From: Thiomicrorhabdus sp. 6S3-12
GTDB taxonomy: Bacteria > Pseudomonadota > Gammaproteobacteria > Thiomicrospirales > Thiomicrospiraceae
NCBI RefSeq assembly: GCF_017571475.1
Contig: NZ_JAGETW010000005.1
Coordinates: 1-64,000, forward strand
Length of the DNA stretch: 64,000 bases
Reading direction: 5' to 3'
In this document: piece by piece, positions 8,167 through 16,667 of the stretch
Position numbering within the stretch: the first letter of the stretch is position 1
How the letters are laid out: the number at the start of each line of letters is the position of its first letter
The notes under the pieces: generated by a model
Database searches by the model: none
What the model was told of the DNA's origin: nothing
What the model saw: the letters and a program-made list of their open reading frames with translations, nothing else
Program-made: the position numbers and the translations under genes

Positions 8167-9555
8167 ATGTTAATTTCCACCAACCCTTTTAATGGCGAAG
8201 AAGCGTATCGATTTGATTCAATGAACGAGATGCAGGTTTACACTGCGATTGATCAATCCGTTGAGGCGTTTAAAACCTGGAAACAGACGGATTTTGCTCA
8301 GCGAGGCAAGCTGTTAAAACGCGTTGCTGAACGTATGCGCGAAGATAAAGAGCGCTTGGCGATGCTTATGACGATTGAAATGGGGAAACCCATCAATGAG
8401 TCTTACGGCGAATTGGAAAAAGCAGCCTGGTGCGCCGAACATTATGCCGAGCACGGCGAAAGTTATTTGTCTTCGGTTGATTTGCCTTCCGATGCGACTC
8501 ATAGCTATGTTCAGCACCTTCCTCTGGGTACGATTCTGGGCATACTGCCATGGAATGCGCCTTTCTGGCTGGCGTTCCGTTTCGCCGCTCCGGCGATTAT
8601 GGCCGGAAACACCTGTTTGATGAAACATGACGAGCATGTTCCGGCCTGTGCTCAGGCTATTGCCGATGTGTTCGCCGAAGCCTGTGAGGAATTGGGCGCG
8701 CCACAGGGATTGTTGCAAAATTTGCCGATTCACCGTGAGCAGGTTGAAGCGGTTATCAAGCATGATGCCGTGCAAGCGGTTTCACTGACCGGATCCAGTC
8801 GTGCCGGCAGCCAGGTCGCATCGCTTGCAGCCTCACTGATCAAGCCAGCCGTTCTTGAACTCGGCGGTTCCGACCCCAGTCTGGTATTTGCTGATGCCGA
8901 TCTGGATGCCGCGGTCGAGGCCTTAAGCATTTCGCGGATTATTAATGCCGGACAATCCTGTATCGCGGCCAAGCGCTTGATTGTTATGCAGGAGGTTTAT
9001 GACGAGTTTGTCGCGAAGCTGAAGTCCCGTCTTGCGAGTCTTAAAATGGGCGATCCGAGCGATCCGCAAACTCAGGTGGGGCCTATTGCTCGTCCCGATC
9101 TGCGTGATGGATTGCACCGACAGGTGCAAATGACCATCGAACAGGGCGGGAAGTGTCTGCTGGGCGGAGAGATGCCGGATGGCCCGGGATATTTTTATCC
9201 GGTCACGCTTTTGGTGGATATCACCTCGGAGATGCAGGCTTCCTGCGAAGAGACCTTTGGGCCGATTGCAGTGGTGATGAAAGCCTCTTCGGAAGAAGAA
9301 GCATTGGAAATCGCCAATGATACGCCCTATGGATTGGCAGCGTCTATCTGGACTGCGGATACCGATAAGGCGATCAGAATGGTCTCTCGGATTGAGGCGG
9401 GGCAGGTAACCATCAATGGCTTGGTGAAAACCGATCCGCGTCTGCCGAGCGGGGGGATTAAACGCTCCGGCTACGGCCGCGAACTCGGGCCGCACGGCAT
9501 TATGGAGTTTGTTAATGTTCAGCAGATCTGGATAGGCCCTAAAGTTGGAGCTTGA
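8167..9555 (+). CDS. doeC: NAD(P)-dependent aldehyde dehydrogenase, probable aspartate-semialdehyde dehydrogenase (DoeC type)
   Basis: 462-residue aldehyde dehydrogenase of the succinate-semialdehyde-dehydrogenase (Sad/GabD) group. Visible elements: ILPWNAPFW (126-134), cofactor-loop SLTGSSRAGS (206-215), general base E231 in LELGGSDPSLV, nucleophile C265 in INAGQSCIAAKR, and EETFGPIAVVM. In ectoine breakdown DoeC oxidises L-aspartate semialdehyde to aspartate; the cluster supports this role, although sequence alone would allow succinate semialdehyde. The Shine-Dalgarno overlaps the doeA stop codon and the gap is 9 bp, so the two are co-translated from one message. It is convergent with the DUF2238 gene. 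Confidence 0.82.
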   Translation: MLISTNPFNGEEAYRFDSMNEMQVYTAIDQSVEAFKTWKQTDFAQRGKLLKRVAERMREDKERLAMLMTIEMGKPINESYGELEKAAWCAEHYAEHGESYLSSVDLPSDATHSYVQHLPLGTILGILPWNAPFWLAFRFAAPAIMAGNTCLMKHDEHVPACAQAIADVFAEACEELGAPQGLLQNLPIHREQVEAVIKHDAVQAVSLTGSSRAGSQVASLAASLIKPAVLELGGSDPSLVFADADLDAAVEALSISRIINAGQSCIAAKRLIVMQEVYDEFVAKLKSRLASLKMGDPSDPQTQVGPIARPDLRDGLHRQVQMTIEQGGKCLLGGEMPDGPGYFYPVTLLVDITSEMQASCEETFGPIAVVMKASSEEEALEIANDTPYGLAASIWTADTDKAIRMVSRIEAGQVTINGLVKTDPRLPSGGIKRSGYGRELGPHGIMEFVNVQQIWIGPKVGA

Positions 9556-9559
9556 GCAG

Positions 9560-9592
9560 AGCGTCATCTTCTGAAGATCGAACGATGGCGTT
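9560..9592. terminator. Possible hairpin between convergent doeC and the DUF2238 gene
   Basis: Imperfect stem (AGCGTCATCTTC with GAACGATGGCGTT, including G-T pairs and one bulge) around a short loop. There is no clean T-run, so function as an intrinsic terminator is uncertain. Confidence 0.3.
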
Positions 9593-9597
9593 TCAAT

Positions 9598-10215
9598 CTA
9601 TTCTTTATCGTTTTTTAATAGTCTCTGTAACTGTCGGTCGTGGGGTTTGCCAAGTAAAACGAGTGCAATGATCGCTCCGATCAGTGCGTAAAACATGTCG
9701 GATTGGGTATCCCATACATAGCCCTGTGTACCCAAAAAGGACTCGGCGGCCTGTTCCGAGAGCAGGGCAACCCACCACTCGATCAGTTCGTAGAAGGCAC
9801 TGATGGCCAGACAGACGCTGACGATCAGAAAATTACGCCAGGCATTTTTCAGAGGGTCGACGATTTCCAGGCGGATAAAGAGTTCGCGAGCGACCATCGC
9901 CGGCACAAACCCCTGTACAAAGTGCCCTACCTTGTCGTAATGATTGCGACTCCAGTCAAACCACTCCTGCATCCAGTTAAACAGCGGAACTTCGGCATAG
10001 GTGTAATGGCCGCCGATCATCAGAATAATGCAGTGCACCAGAATCAATTGGTAGATTAACGGCGTCAATGGAAAACGCCGGTAAGTGTATGCCAGTATCA
10101 CCAGCGCAATGAGAGCCGGAGCAACTTCAAGCCACCATGTATAGCGATCGGCCGGATTGATCGCCGACCAGATCAGCACACTAAAAAAAATCGTCAGCCA
10201 GATAAGTTTGCCCAT
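9598..10215 (-). CDS. DUF2238 (YjdF-like) integral membrane protein
   Basis: 205-residue polytopic protein with about six hydrophobic helices. The conserved GHYTYAEVP motif, the FDWSRNHYDKVGHFVQGFVP stretch and the AFYELIEWW segment identify the DUF2238/YjdF family, whose function is unknown. An upstream in-frame ATG at 10248 exists, but the ATG at 10215 (MGKLIWLT) has a well-placed GGAG, so I prefer it. It follows the sigma/anti-sigma pair on the same strand with a gap of about 100 bp, which suggests but does not prove that it belongs to that regulon. Confidence 0.8.
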   Translation of the reverse strand: MGKLIWLTIFFSVLIWSAINPADRYTWWLEVAPALIALVILAYTYRRFPLTPLIYQLILVHCIILMIGGHYTYAEVPLFNWMQEWFDWSRNHYDKVGHFVQGFVPAMVARELFIRLEIVDPLKNAWRNFLIVSVCLAISAFYELIEWWVALLSEQAAESFLGTQGYVWDTQSDMFYALIGAIIALVLLGKPHDRQLQRLLKNDKE

Positions 10216-10311
10216 AAAAGCTCCAAGTTCGACCTGTGAATTCGTCATCACCAATAATAACGGTTTTCGGCCCTGCTAAGAAACTAAACGCTCCTGAGCG
10301 CTATGAATGGT

Positions 10312-11109
10312 TTAATGATCTTTTGCCGGGTGAATCAAATCACTTGGTAGCAGTTTCCCTAAAAAAATCGGGGCCGTTGAGGGGGCTCCGCTGGGGGAAC
10401 CTCCGGCCGGCTCAATGGTGACGGATAAGTAGGTGGCATCATGCAACAGTTCGATTTCATACTGGCTTAAGGTTCGCTCATAATGCAGGGTTTCCGGCAT
10501 AAACCCGAGAGATTTGAGTAATTGCCCAGAGTCAGTAAGAAGCCATAACTGATAGGTGTGGTTACTGTCCAGAGGGGCGGCTTGAAGCATATAGATTCGT
10601 AAACTGCGGTTAATTTCGCTCGTTTCCACCAGCCAGCCCGGTCCTTTGATTGTGGAGGAGAGTACGCAAAGAGAGTGATGATGAGGACTCGCTCCTTTTA
10701 CTATGGCGTCCGAACCGACAGCAATATAGTGTTGGTAGAGGGTATACGGAAGCAGCGCGACCAGACTCAAAGTAGCGATCAGGCTCCATGCAATAAGCCA
10801 GCCTGCGGGTTTACGCGGCTGAGCTTCGGACAAGGAACCTAAATTATTTCTGAGGAAGGTAATCTCGTTCTGTTCGCTTTCTTCGAATAGGCGCTCGGAA
10901 ACCCGCAACCAGACCATCTTGGGTGGAATTTCATCCGGCACGGCGAGACCTAGGTTGTTCCAGAGCGCTTCACTTTTTTGCAGGGCTTCTCTCAGCAAGG
11001 GGTCTGTATGCAGTCTTTTTTCAAAGTTTCGTCGGGTTGCCGCTGTCATTAGACCGATCACATAGTCGTCTGCTAGCCTTTGACGTAATTCGGGGTTATT
11101 GATCTGCAT
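10312..11109 (-). CDS. Anti-sigma factor, RskA-like membrane protein
   Basis: 265 residues: an N-terminal cytoplasmic anti-sigma region (1-85), one transmembrane helix (about 104-125, LIAWSLIATLSLVALLPY) and a periplasmic anti-sigma-K-type domain (about 140-260) with the LDSNHTYQLWLLTDSGQ signature. The HxxxCxxC zinc motif of ZAS-type anti-sigma factors is absent, so it probably binds sigma in the zinc-free RskA manner. Its start overlaps the end of the sigma gene by 14 bp, showing translational coupling. The stimulus it senses is not visible. Confidence 0.85.
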   Translation of the reverse strand: MQINNPELRQRLADDYVIGLMTAATRRNFEKRLHTDPLLREALQKSEALWNNLGLAVPDEIPPKMVWLRVSERLFEESEQNEITFLRNNLGSLSEAQPRKPAGWLIAWSLIATLSLVALLPYTLYQHYIAVGSDAIVKGASPHHHSLCVLSSTIKGPGWLVETSEINRSLRIYMLQAAPLDSNHTYQLWLLTDSGQLLKSLGFMPETLHYERTLSQYEIELLHDATYLSVTIEPAGGSPSGAPSTAPIFLGKLLPSDLIHPAKDH

Positions 11110-11659
11110 CGCACTCGCTCCGAACTCTTTTTATCCCGCGACGAATCCAGGCTCGAAGCGTACCGACGGGATGCTTGAGTTTATTGACCATCTCATATTG
11201 CGAGTAGCCGTAATAATAGGAGAGCAGGATAGCGTGTCTCTGCGAGGGTTCCAGCTCATCCAGGCATCCCTGTAACTCCCTTAAAAGCGGATTGCTCCTG
11301 GCCTGATATTCATCAAAAAAACGGTCATTGCGCATATAGACTTCCCGTTCGCCGAGCAGAGAGTGATGACGCTTTTGTTGCGAGGTTTCCAGACGCATCA
11401 GTCTTAATGCCTGATTGCGGACAATACTGGTCATCCAGGCAAAGGGCCTGCCTTGATCCGGAGTATATTCAAAGGCTCGATACCATATATAGACAAAGGC
11501 TTCTTGCAAAGCTTTAGCTGCCTGATGATGACTTTGCAGCAGGCGACGGGCGACACCGTAGAGTTTGGGAGAAGTCAGCGTATAGAGTTCACTTAAAGCG
11601 GCTTGGCGCTGTTCGGCGCATTCGAATAGAAGTTGCTGGAGTTTATTTTCATCAAGCAT
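11096..11659 (-). CDS. ECF-family RNA polymerase sigma factor (SigK-like)
   Basis: 187 residues. Region 2 includes AAKALQEAFVYIWYRAF and GRPFAWMTSIVRNQALRLMR; region 4 includes LEPSQRHAILLSYYYGYSQ and LKHPVGTLRAWIRRGIKRVR, the recognition helix for the -35 element. Region 3 is absent, as in all ECF sigma factors. It pairs with the overlapping downstream RskA-like anti-sigma gene. Target genes may include the adjacent DUF2238 gene. Start is ATG, preceded by a GGGAATG element. Confidence 0.9.
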   Translation of the reverse strand: MLDENKLQQLLFECAEQRQAALSELYTLTSPKLYGVARRLLQSHHQAAKALQEAFVYIWYRAFEYTPDQGRPFAWMTSIVRNQALRLMRLETSQQKRHHSLLGEREVYMRNDRFFDEYQARSNPLLRELQGCLDELEPSQRHAILLSYYYGYSQYEMVNKLKHPVGTLRAWIRRGIKRVRSECDADQ

Positions 11660-11895
11660 GATTTATCATTCCCGCGAGGTTTAGATATTCATTGTATGAA
11701 TTTTTTACCAAAAAATAATGTCACATAATGACTATTTTAGTTACAAATTATCTAAGGGTAATATTTGCATACTGTTTTCGGGGTTTTTGCAGAGAATGCG
11801 GAAAAGGGGCGGGGCGGCGTTACGAGGTCGTTGCAGACGGGGTCGAGACACCGCAGGAGCGGTTATTCAATCCGCTCACAAATAGGTTCGTGGTT

Positions 11896-13170
11896 TTATT
11901 TGACTGCTTTAAACACAGACAGGCAAGGTTCGACAGGCGTAAAGTCAATCGGGCTGATTTCCGGAAGCCCGTTGCGGTAGTCGGGACGATGCTCTCCTTG
12001 AATCAGCGGGCGCAGGTAGTTCAACCCGGCTTCGCTGATATCCATACCATCTTCGCTGATAAACTCATCCGGCACTCTGAGTTCAAGGTTGGCAACCTCT
12101 TCCAGAGTCACCGACTCAAAAGTCCAGTTAAACGGGCTGTCGGAGGTTTTTACCACCACCGGCAAGGTGCCATGTTCGCCTTCAAGCGCAGCAAGTACGG
12201 CGGCTTCTCCCGCTCCGTATGCGATTTCCCAGTCGGTTAGAGAAACGCAGTGGCTGGCAGATCGCTGCAGATAATCCGGAATTGCGCAGTGGGTCTTACA
12301 GTCCAGATGATCGGCGGCAATTTGGGCGATTACTTGTCCGACGCCACCCAGTTGCGTGTAATCCTGTTCAATGGTGTGTTCCACGGCAGTGATATTGACA
12401 TAGTTACCGTTTTCATCCTGTAAACCTTCGGAAACCATACAGACACAATAACCTTTCTCTTCGACTAACTGTTCAAGGCGCTTGAGAAAGGCTTCACGTC
12501 GGAAAGGACGTTCGGCTGGCAATAACAGCAAGGGCGCGTCCGGAATCACCTCTTTGACCAGTCCGGCGGCCAGCGTTAGCCAACCGACGTTGCGTCCCAT
12601 CGCTTCCATGACGAAAAACTTGGTCGAGGTATCGTGCATCGAGAGAATGTCGATCGTTGCTTCGATGAAACTGGTTGCCAGGTATTTGGCGGCGCTTCCG
12701 TATCCGGGGCTGCAATGTGACAAGGCCAAGTCGTTATCAATGGTTTTGGCGACGCCGATACAGATCACTTCATGTCCCTGTTCGCAGCAGTAGTCGGAAA
12801 CTTTTTGCGCAGTGACCATTGAGCCGTTGCCGCCGTTATAGAAAAAATAGCCTATGTCGTAGTGTTTGAAAATTTCCAGAACGCGCTGGTACTGCTGAGG
12901 GTTATGTTCCAGCGGATCGAGATCAAAGCGGCAGGCTTTGAAGGCGGCTCCCGGCTGATATTTCAATTTTTCCAGTGTCGCCAGATCGATTTCGCTCAGA
13001 TCGACCAACTCCTCTTCAAGGACGCCTTTAATACCATTTATGGCGGCGTAGGTTTTGCCAAAGGTTTCGGGATGTTTCTGTACGGTTTCGATGACCGCTG
13101 CCGCACTGGCATTAATGACGGCGGTCACTCCGCCGGCTTGAGCATAAAGCACGTTTTTCGCTTTAGGCAT
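11896..13170 (-). CDS. 6-phosphofructokinase, PPi-PFK-like subfamily
   Basis: 424-residue phosphofructokinase of the long bacterial group usually annotated as pyrophosphate-dependent. Catalytic T-I-D-N-D lies at 143-147, with base D145. At the two phosphoryl-donor positions (E. coli PfkA 104 and 124) this protein has G116 in GGNGS and K142 in VAKTIDND. PPi enzymes normally have Asp plus Lys and bacterial ATP enzymes Gly plus Gly, so the donor is ambiguous here. The enzyme interconverts fructose-6-phosphate and fructose-1,6-bisphosphate. Start: ATG at 13170 has GGGAG nine bases upstream; an in-frame TTG at 13179 would overlap that site and is less likely. Confidence 0.85.
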   Translation of the reverse strand: MPKAKNVLYAQAGGVTAVINASAAAVIETVQKHPETFGKTYAAINGIKGVLEEELVDLSEIDLATLEKLKYQPGAAFKACRFDLDPLEHNPQQYQRVLEIFKHYDIGYFFYNGGNGSMVTAQKVSDYCCEQGHEVICIGVAKTIDNDLALSHCSPGYGSAAKYLATSFIEATIDILSMHDTSTKFFVMEAMGRNVGWLTLAAGLVKEVIPDAPLLLLPAERPFRREAFLKRLEQLVEEKGYCVCMVSEGLQDENGNYVNITAVEHTIEQDYTQLGGVGQVIAQIAADHLDCKTHCAIPDYLQRSASHCVSLTDWEIAYGAGEAAVLAALEGEHGTLPVVVKTSDSPFNWTFESVTLEEVANLELRVPDEFISEDGMDISEAGLNYLRPLIQGEHRPDYRNGLPEISPIDFTPVEPCLSVFKAVK

Positions 13171-13313
13171 GATTTTCAACTCCCGAAATTTAGCTGATCA
13201 ATGATTAGAGATTACTTAAGTTCCATTCTAATGCAAAATCTTTATAAAAATATTAAATGGCGTTAATTAATAAAGAATTGGATACCGTTCTGTGAACGAT
13301 TTTTGCAGAGAAC

Positions 13314-14525
13314 TTATTGAATCCGGATTTCTTGGCCTTCAAGTTTCAGGACGGAGCGGCCCTCCAGAAGCTTTTGTAGTGGAATTCCGATAAGCAGATG
13401 GCGCCAACCTGACCACGGCGAGTGATGTGGGTTGCGAATCAGCGCCAGCAGTTCTTCTTTATTTGTCAGGTTCGAGAGTTGCACCTTGTACTGCAAGCTG
13501 ATTTGCTGACAGACCGACTGGGTTAAGGCAAGCAGAATCTCTTCCTGTGGCGACGGGTGTTTATCGGCTTTTGGCAGAGTCGGGTAATTTTCCGGATGCT
13601 GTTCGAACACTCGGTCAATCAGAGCGATCCAGTTCTCGCCAAATTCTCGAACGCTGGAAGTTTTGATATTCGGTACCTTGTAGAGTGCCTGAACGGTTTT
13701 AGGCGGGCGCTTGGCAATCTGCAACAAAACCTCATCGCTAAGCGTCCACTTTTTAGGTTGATTATGTTTGATGGCGAACTCTTCCCGCCACTGAGCCAAA
13801 GCCTGCACGATGGCCAGCTGTTTCGGGTTGAAGCGTTTGAGGCCCTTGAGTTTCAGCCATGCCTGCTTCGGTTCGAGGTCGTACAGCTGAGGTTGCAGCA
13901 GTTGCTGACAGTCTTCCGTGACGGCGTGTAACTCGTCAGCGCTGAGTGTTTGCAGGCATTTTTGATAAAGAGAGGCCAGATAATCGACATCGTCCAGAGC
14001 ATATTCGATCTGTTCTTCGCTGAGTGGACGGGCGTGCCAGTTGGTACGTGTCTGGCTCTTCGGCAACTTAATTTTCAGCTCTGCTTCGATAACTCTGGCG
14101 AAGCCGGCCAGATCGCCATGGCCCAGAAAAATCGCGGCGATCTGCGTATCGAAAAGATTTTCCGGCATGCGGTTTTCCAGCTGATAGAGCACTTCAATAT
14201 CCTGTCGGGCGCTATGAAACACCTTGCAGATACGTTCGTTCTGCAAAAGGTCGACAAGCGGGCGGAGAGCGGAAGCTTGATTCGCGGAGGCGTCCTGATA
14301 TGACGTTTCGATGGCGAGAGGGTCGATCAGATAGAAATCGCGCTCCTGGGTCGCAATCTGTACCAGACTGAGCTGCGGGTAATAAGTGTCGACGCGGACA
14401 AACTCGGTGTCGATCGCCAGCCAGGTGAGATCGCTCTGATTACTTAAACGGGAACAAAGCTCCATCAACTGTTGGTGGCTGTCGATATATCGATAGGCGC
14501 GGGATTTTCTGTCTTGATTTGTCAT
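13314..14525 (-). CDS. rnd: Ribonuclease D
   Basis: 403-residue 3'-5' exoribonuclease that trims tRNA precursors. The DEDD exonuclease domain is visible: IDTEFVRVDTYYPQLSLVQI (first two acidic ligands), the KVFHSARQDIEVL segment, and EEQIEYALDDVDYLASLYQ (last ligands). It is followed by an HRDC domain (WREEFAIKHNQPKKWTLSDE) and a second HRDC-like region. I chose ATG at 14525 (MTNQDRKS) rather than the in-frame start 12 codons earlier, because the extra residues (MRRSRLLAKLRC) look unlike the family; neither has a clear Shine-Dalgarno. It diverges from mpl. Confidence 0.92.
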   Translation of the reverse strand: MTNQDRKSRAYRYIDSHQQLMELCSRLSNQSDLTWLAIDTEFVRVDTYYPQLSLVQIATQERDFYLIDPLAIETSYQDASANQASALRPLVDLLQNERICKVFHSARQDIEVLYQLENRMPENLFDTQIAAIFLGHGDLAGFARVIEAELKIKLPKSQTRTNWHARPLSEEQIEYALDDVDYLASLYQKCLQTLSADELHAVTEDCQQLLQPQLYDLEPKQAWLKLKGLKRFNPKQLAIVQALAQWREEFAIKHNQPKKWTLSDEVLLQIAKRPPKTVQALYKVPNIKTSSVREFGENWIALIDRVFEQHPENYPTLPKADKHPSPQEEILLALTQSVCQQISLQYKVQLSNLTNKEELLALIRNPHHSPWSGWRHLLIGIPLQKLLEGRSVLKLEGQEIRIQ

Positions 14526-14675
14526 ACAGCGAAGTTTAGCCAGAAGTCTGCTGCGGCGCAATTGCCTGATGCTGTTTTAATACGTATTTCATTCCACCGG
14601 TATCACTCTTTAACGGCTTTGCGTACAATAGCCCTTTGATTATTTTTCAGTATAAATGGATTAGGACGCACTCTG

Positions 14676-16037
14676 GTGAAGATTCATATTCTCGGAATTG
14701 CCGGTACTTTTATGGGCGGCATTGCGCAGCTGGCGAAAGCCAAAGGCGATCAGGTCAGCGGTTCGGATAAGGCGATTTATCCCCCGATGAGCACGCAGCT
14801 GGAACAGGCCGGTATCAACGTCGTCGATGACGAAGATACGGCATTTCTGCAGGAAGAACCGGATTGCGTCGTAATCGGTAATGCCAAAAGCCGTGGTCAA
14901 ACAACGGTAGAAGCCACATTGAACGCTCAGCAGAAATACCTGTCAGGTCCGCAGTGGCTGGCGGAAAATATTCTGCAGGATCGCTGGGTTGTCGCCGTTG
15001 CTGGTACCCATGGCAAGACTTCAACTTCTTCGATGGTCGCCTGGATTTTGCAAGACGCGGGATTGGACCCGGGCTTTCTGATCGGCGGCGTTCCTGAAAA
15101 TTTCGGTGTCTCGGCTCGACTGGGATCAAGTCCGTTTTTTGTGGTTGAAGCCGACGAATACGACACGGCTTTTTTTGATAAGCGTTCCAAGTTCGTTCAT
15201 TACCATCCGCGAACCTGTGTGCTGAATAATCTGGAATTTGACCATGCGGATATTTTTGATTCGCTAAAAGATATCCAGAGACAATTCCACCATCTGGTCC
15301 GCACCGTTCCGCAGAACGGACTGATTGTCATGCCCAAAGAGGATCAGGCTTTGCAGGAAGTCATCGACCAGGGGTGCTGGACACCGATCGAGCGGCAGGG
15401 CGGTGGCGCCGAATGGAGCTTCCGGCTCTATCAGGAAGATGGCAGCGAATTCGAGGTTTTGTATAAAGGAAGCTGTCTCGGCAGCGTGAAATGGCCTTTA
15501 ACCGGATTGCATAATGTCCGCAATGCTTTGAGTGCGATCGCGGCCGCTGTTCACTGCGGCGTGCCGGCACGTATTGCGGTTGAAGCGCTGTGTCGTTTCA
15601 AAGGTATCCGGCGTCGCATGACTCTGGTTGGGGAGACTTGTGGAATTCGCATCTACGATGACTTTGCGCATCACCCGACTGCGATTGAGACGACCCTTAA
15701 AGGGGCCAGGCAGTCGATGCTTAAGGAATCCGAAGATGGTCGTCTGATTGCGGTTTTCGAGCCGAGATCAAATACCATGCGTATGGGAATCCATGCTCAG
15801 ACACTGCCAGATGCTTTTGCCGATGCCGATGCGGTGTTTGCATTTATCGATCCGCAGTGGAACTGGCAGCTTGCCGCAGAGAATTTTTCCCAGCCGTTAC
15901 AGGTTGCCGACTCTTATCAAGCGCTGCTTCAGAAATTGCAGCGTTTTCTTGAGCCGGGTGACCGGGTGGTGATTATGAGTAACGGGGCTTTTGACGGTAT
16001 TCACCAGAAACTGTTGGATGCACTCGGACAGTCCTGA
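14676..16037 (+). CDS. mpl: UDP-N-acetylmuramate:L-alanyl-gamma-D-glutamyl-meso-diaminopimelate ligase
   Basis: 453-residue Mur-ligase family enzyme that reattaches the recycled tripeptide to UDP-MurNAc in peptidoglycan recycling. N-terminal Rossmann region KIHILGIAGTFMGGIAQLA, ATP-binding P-loop VAGTHGKTSTSSMVAW (108-123), EADEYDTAFFDKRSKF, and RIYDDFAHHPTAIETTL are all diagnostic of Mpl. Start is GTG; the KIHILGIAGTFMGG beginning matches the family N-terminus, and an AGGA element lies about 11 bases upstream. Its stop codon overlaps the ATG of a 26-codon ORF (TGATG). Confidence 0.95.
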   Translation: MKIHILGIAGTFMGGIAQLAKAKGDQVSGSDKAIYPPMSTQLEQAGINVVDDEDTAFLQEEPDCVVIGNAKSRGQTTVEATLNAQQKYLSGPQWLAENILQDRWVVAVAGTHGKTSTSSMVAWILQDAGLDPGFLIGGVPENFGVSARLGSSPFFVVEADEYDTAFFDKRSKFVHYHPRTCVLNNLEFDHADIFDSLKDIQRQFHHLVRTVPQNGLIVMPKEDQALQEVIDQGCWTPIERQGGGAEWSFRLYQEDGSEFEVLYKGSCLGSVKWPLTGLHNVRNALSAIAAAVHCGVPARIAVEALCRFKGIRRRMTLVGETCGIRIYDDFAHHPTAIETTLKGARQSMLKESEDGRLIAVFEPRSNTMRMGIHAQTLPDAFADADAVFAFIDPQWNWQLAAENFSQPLQVADSYQALLQKLQRFLEPGDRVVIMSNGAFDGIHQKLLDALGQS

Positions 16038-16117
16038 TGTGGGCCTTGCTTGAAGTTGGGCTGCTGGCGATACTGGTTATTGTGGTTTGGTGGCTGATTA
16101 AGCCACCAAAAACATAG
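16037..16117 (+). CDS. 26-residue single-span membrane peptide overlapping mpl
   Basis: An ATG overlaps the mpl stop as TGATG, the classical arrangement for translational coupling. The predicted peptide begins MWALLEVGLLAILVIVV and ends WWLIKPPKT: one strongly hydrophobic helix followed by a short positively charged tail, the form of many bacterial small membrane proteins. No separate Shine-Dalgarno is obvious, so it would depend on terminating mpl ribosomes. No family is recognised. A chance hydrophobic ORF is possible in so short a stretch. Confidence 0.45.
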   Translation: MWALLEVGLLAILVIVVWWLIKPPKT

Positions 16118-16121
16118 ATGT

Positions 16122-16418
16122 TTAACAGTCGTCGCTATAACCGGTGCCTCTATCCATAATGGTGAAGATCAGGTCTTTCTCGATCTGTTTGAGCATAATT
16201 TTGTTAATGCCGGTGATATCGAGCAAATCTCGCGGTTTTCGGCAGGTGATATATTGGCAGTGAATGGATATTCGTTCCGCCAGTCGTTGCTCGACGTGAA
16301 GGGATTCGGCAATTTCGTAGGAGGTTGCCAGATTGACGTTTACCGGAGTTGCCAATAAAACGCTTGAGAAGCTCAGCAGGCAGCTGCCAGCCAATGTTTG
16401 GAAAGAATGTTGGGACAT
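16122..16418 (-). CDS. Secreted helix-hairpin-helix (ComEA-like) protein
   Basis: 98 residues. The N-terminus (MSQHSFQTLAGSCLLSFSSV) looks like a signal peptide with cleavage near LLATP. The mature part starts VNVNLATSYEIAESL, the opening of the ComEA-type helix-hairpin-helix repeat, and continues with a second half, PRDLLDITGINKIMLKQIEK. ComEA proteins bind DNA in the periplasm, but this one is short, carries two cysteines (C76, C81) between the helices and has a non-canonical hairpin. Start at 16418 was chosen over an upstream in-frame start because AGGAG lies seven bases ahead and the signal peptide begins there. Confidence 0.65.
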   Translation of the reverse strand: MSQHSFQTLAGSCLLSFSSVLLATPVNVNLATSYEIAESLHVEQRLAERISIHCQYITCRKPRDLLDITGINKIMLKQIEKDLIFTIMDRGTGYSDDC

Positions 16419-16667
16419 ATTCAACTCCTGATATCTAAAGCCCAAAGGCTGTAAATGAACCGGAATTGAAGGGGTTGATTCCTCCAACCAAGATAAGTGC
16501 CGTCGACACTGTTATCTGAATTCGTCCCTGAATAACGACAATTGCATAAAAATTCAGCTTACTGTAAGTTGGTGTTTTTTTAAAGGGTAAACTCTTTTGC
16601 TGTTACGGGAATGCCTTGCTCTGATGTGTTTCCACAGGCGAAATTTCTGCGATGCAGCCAGCCGCCC

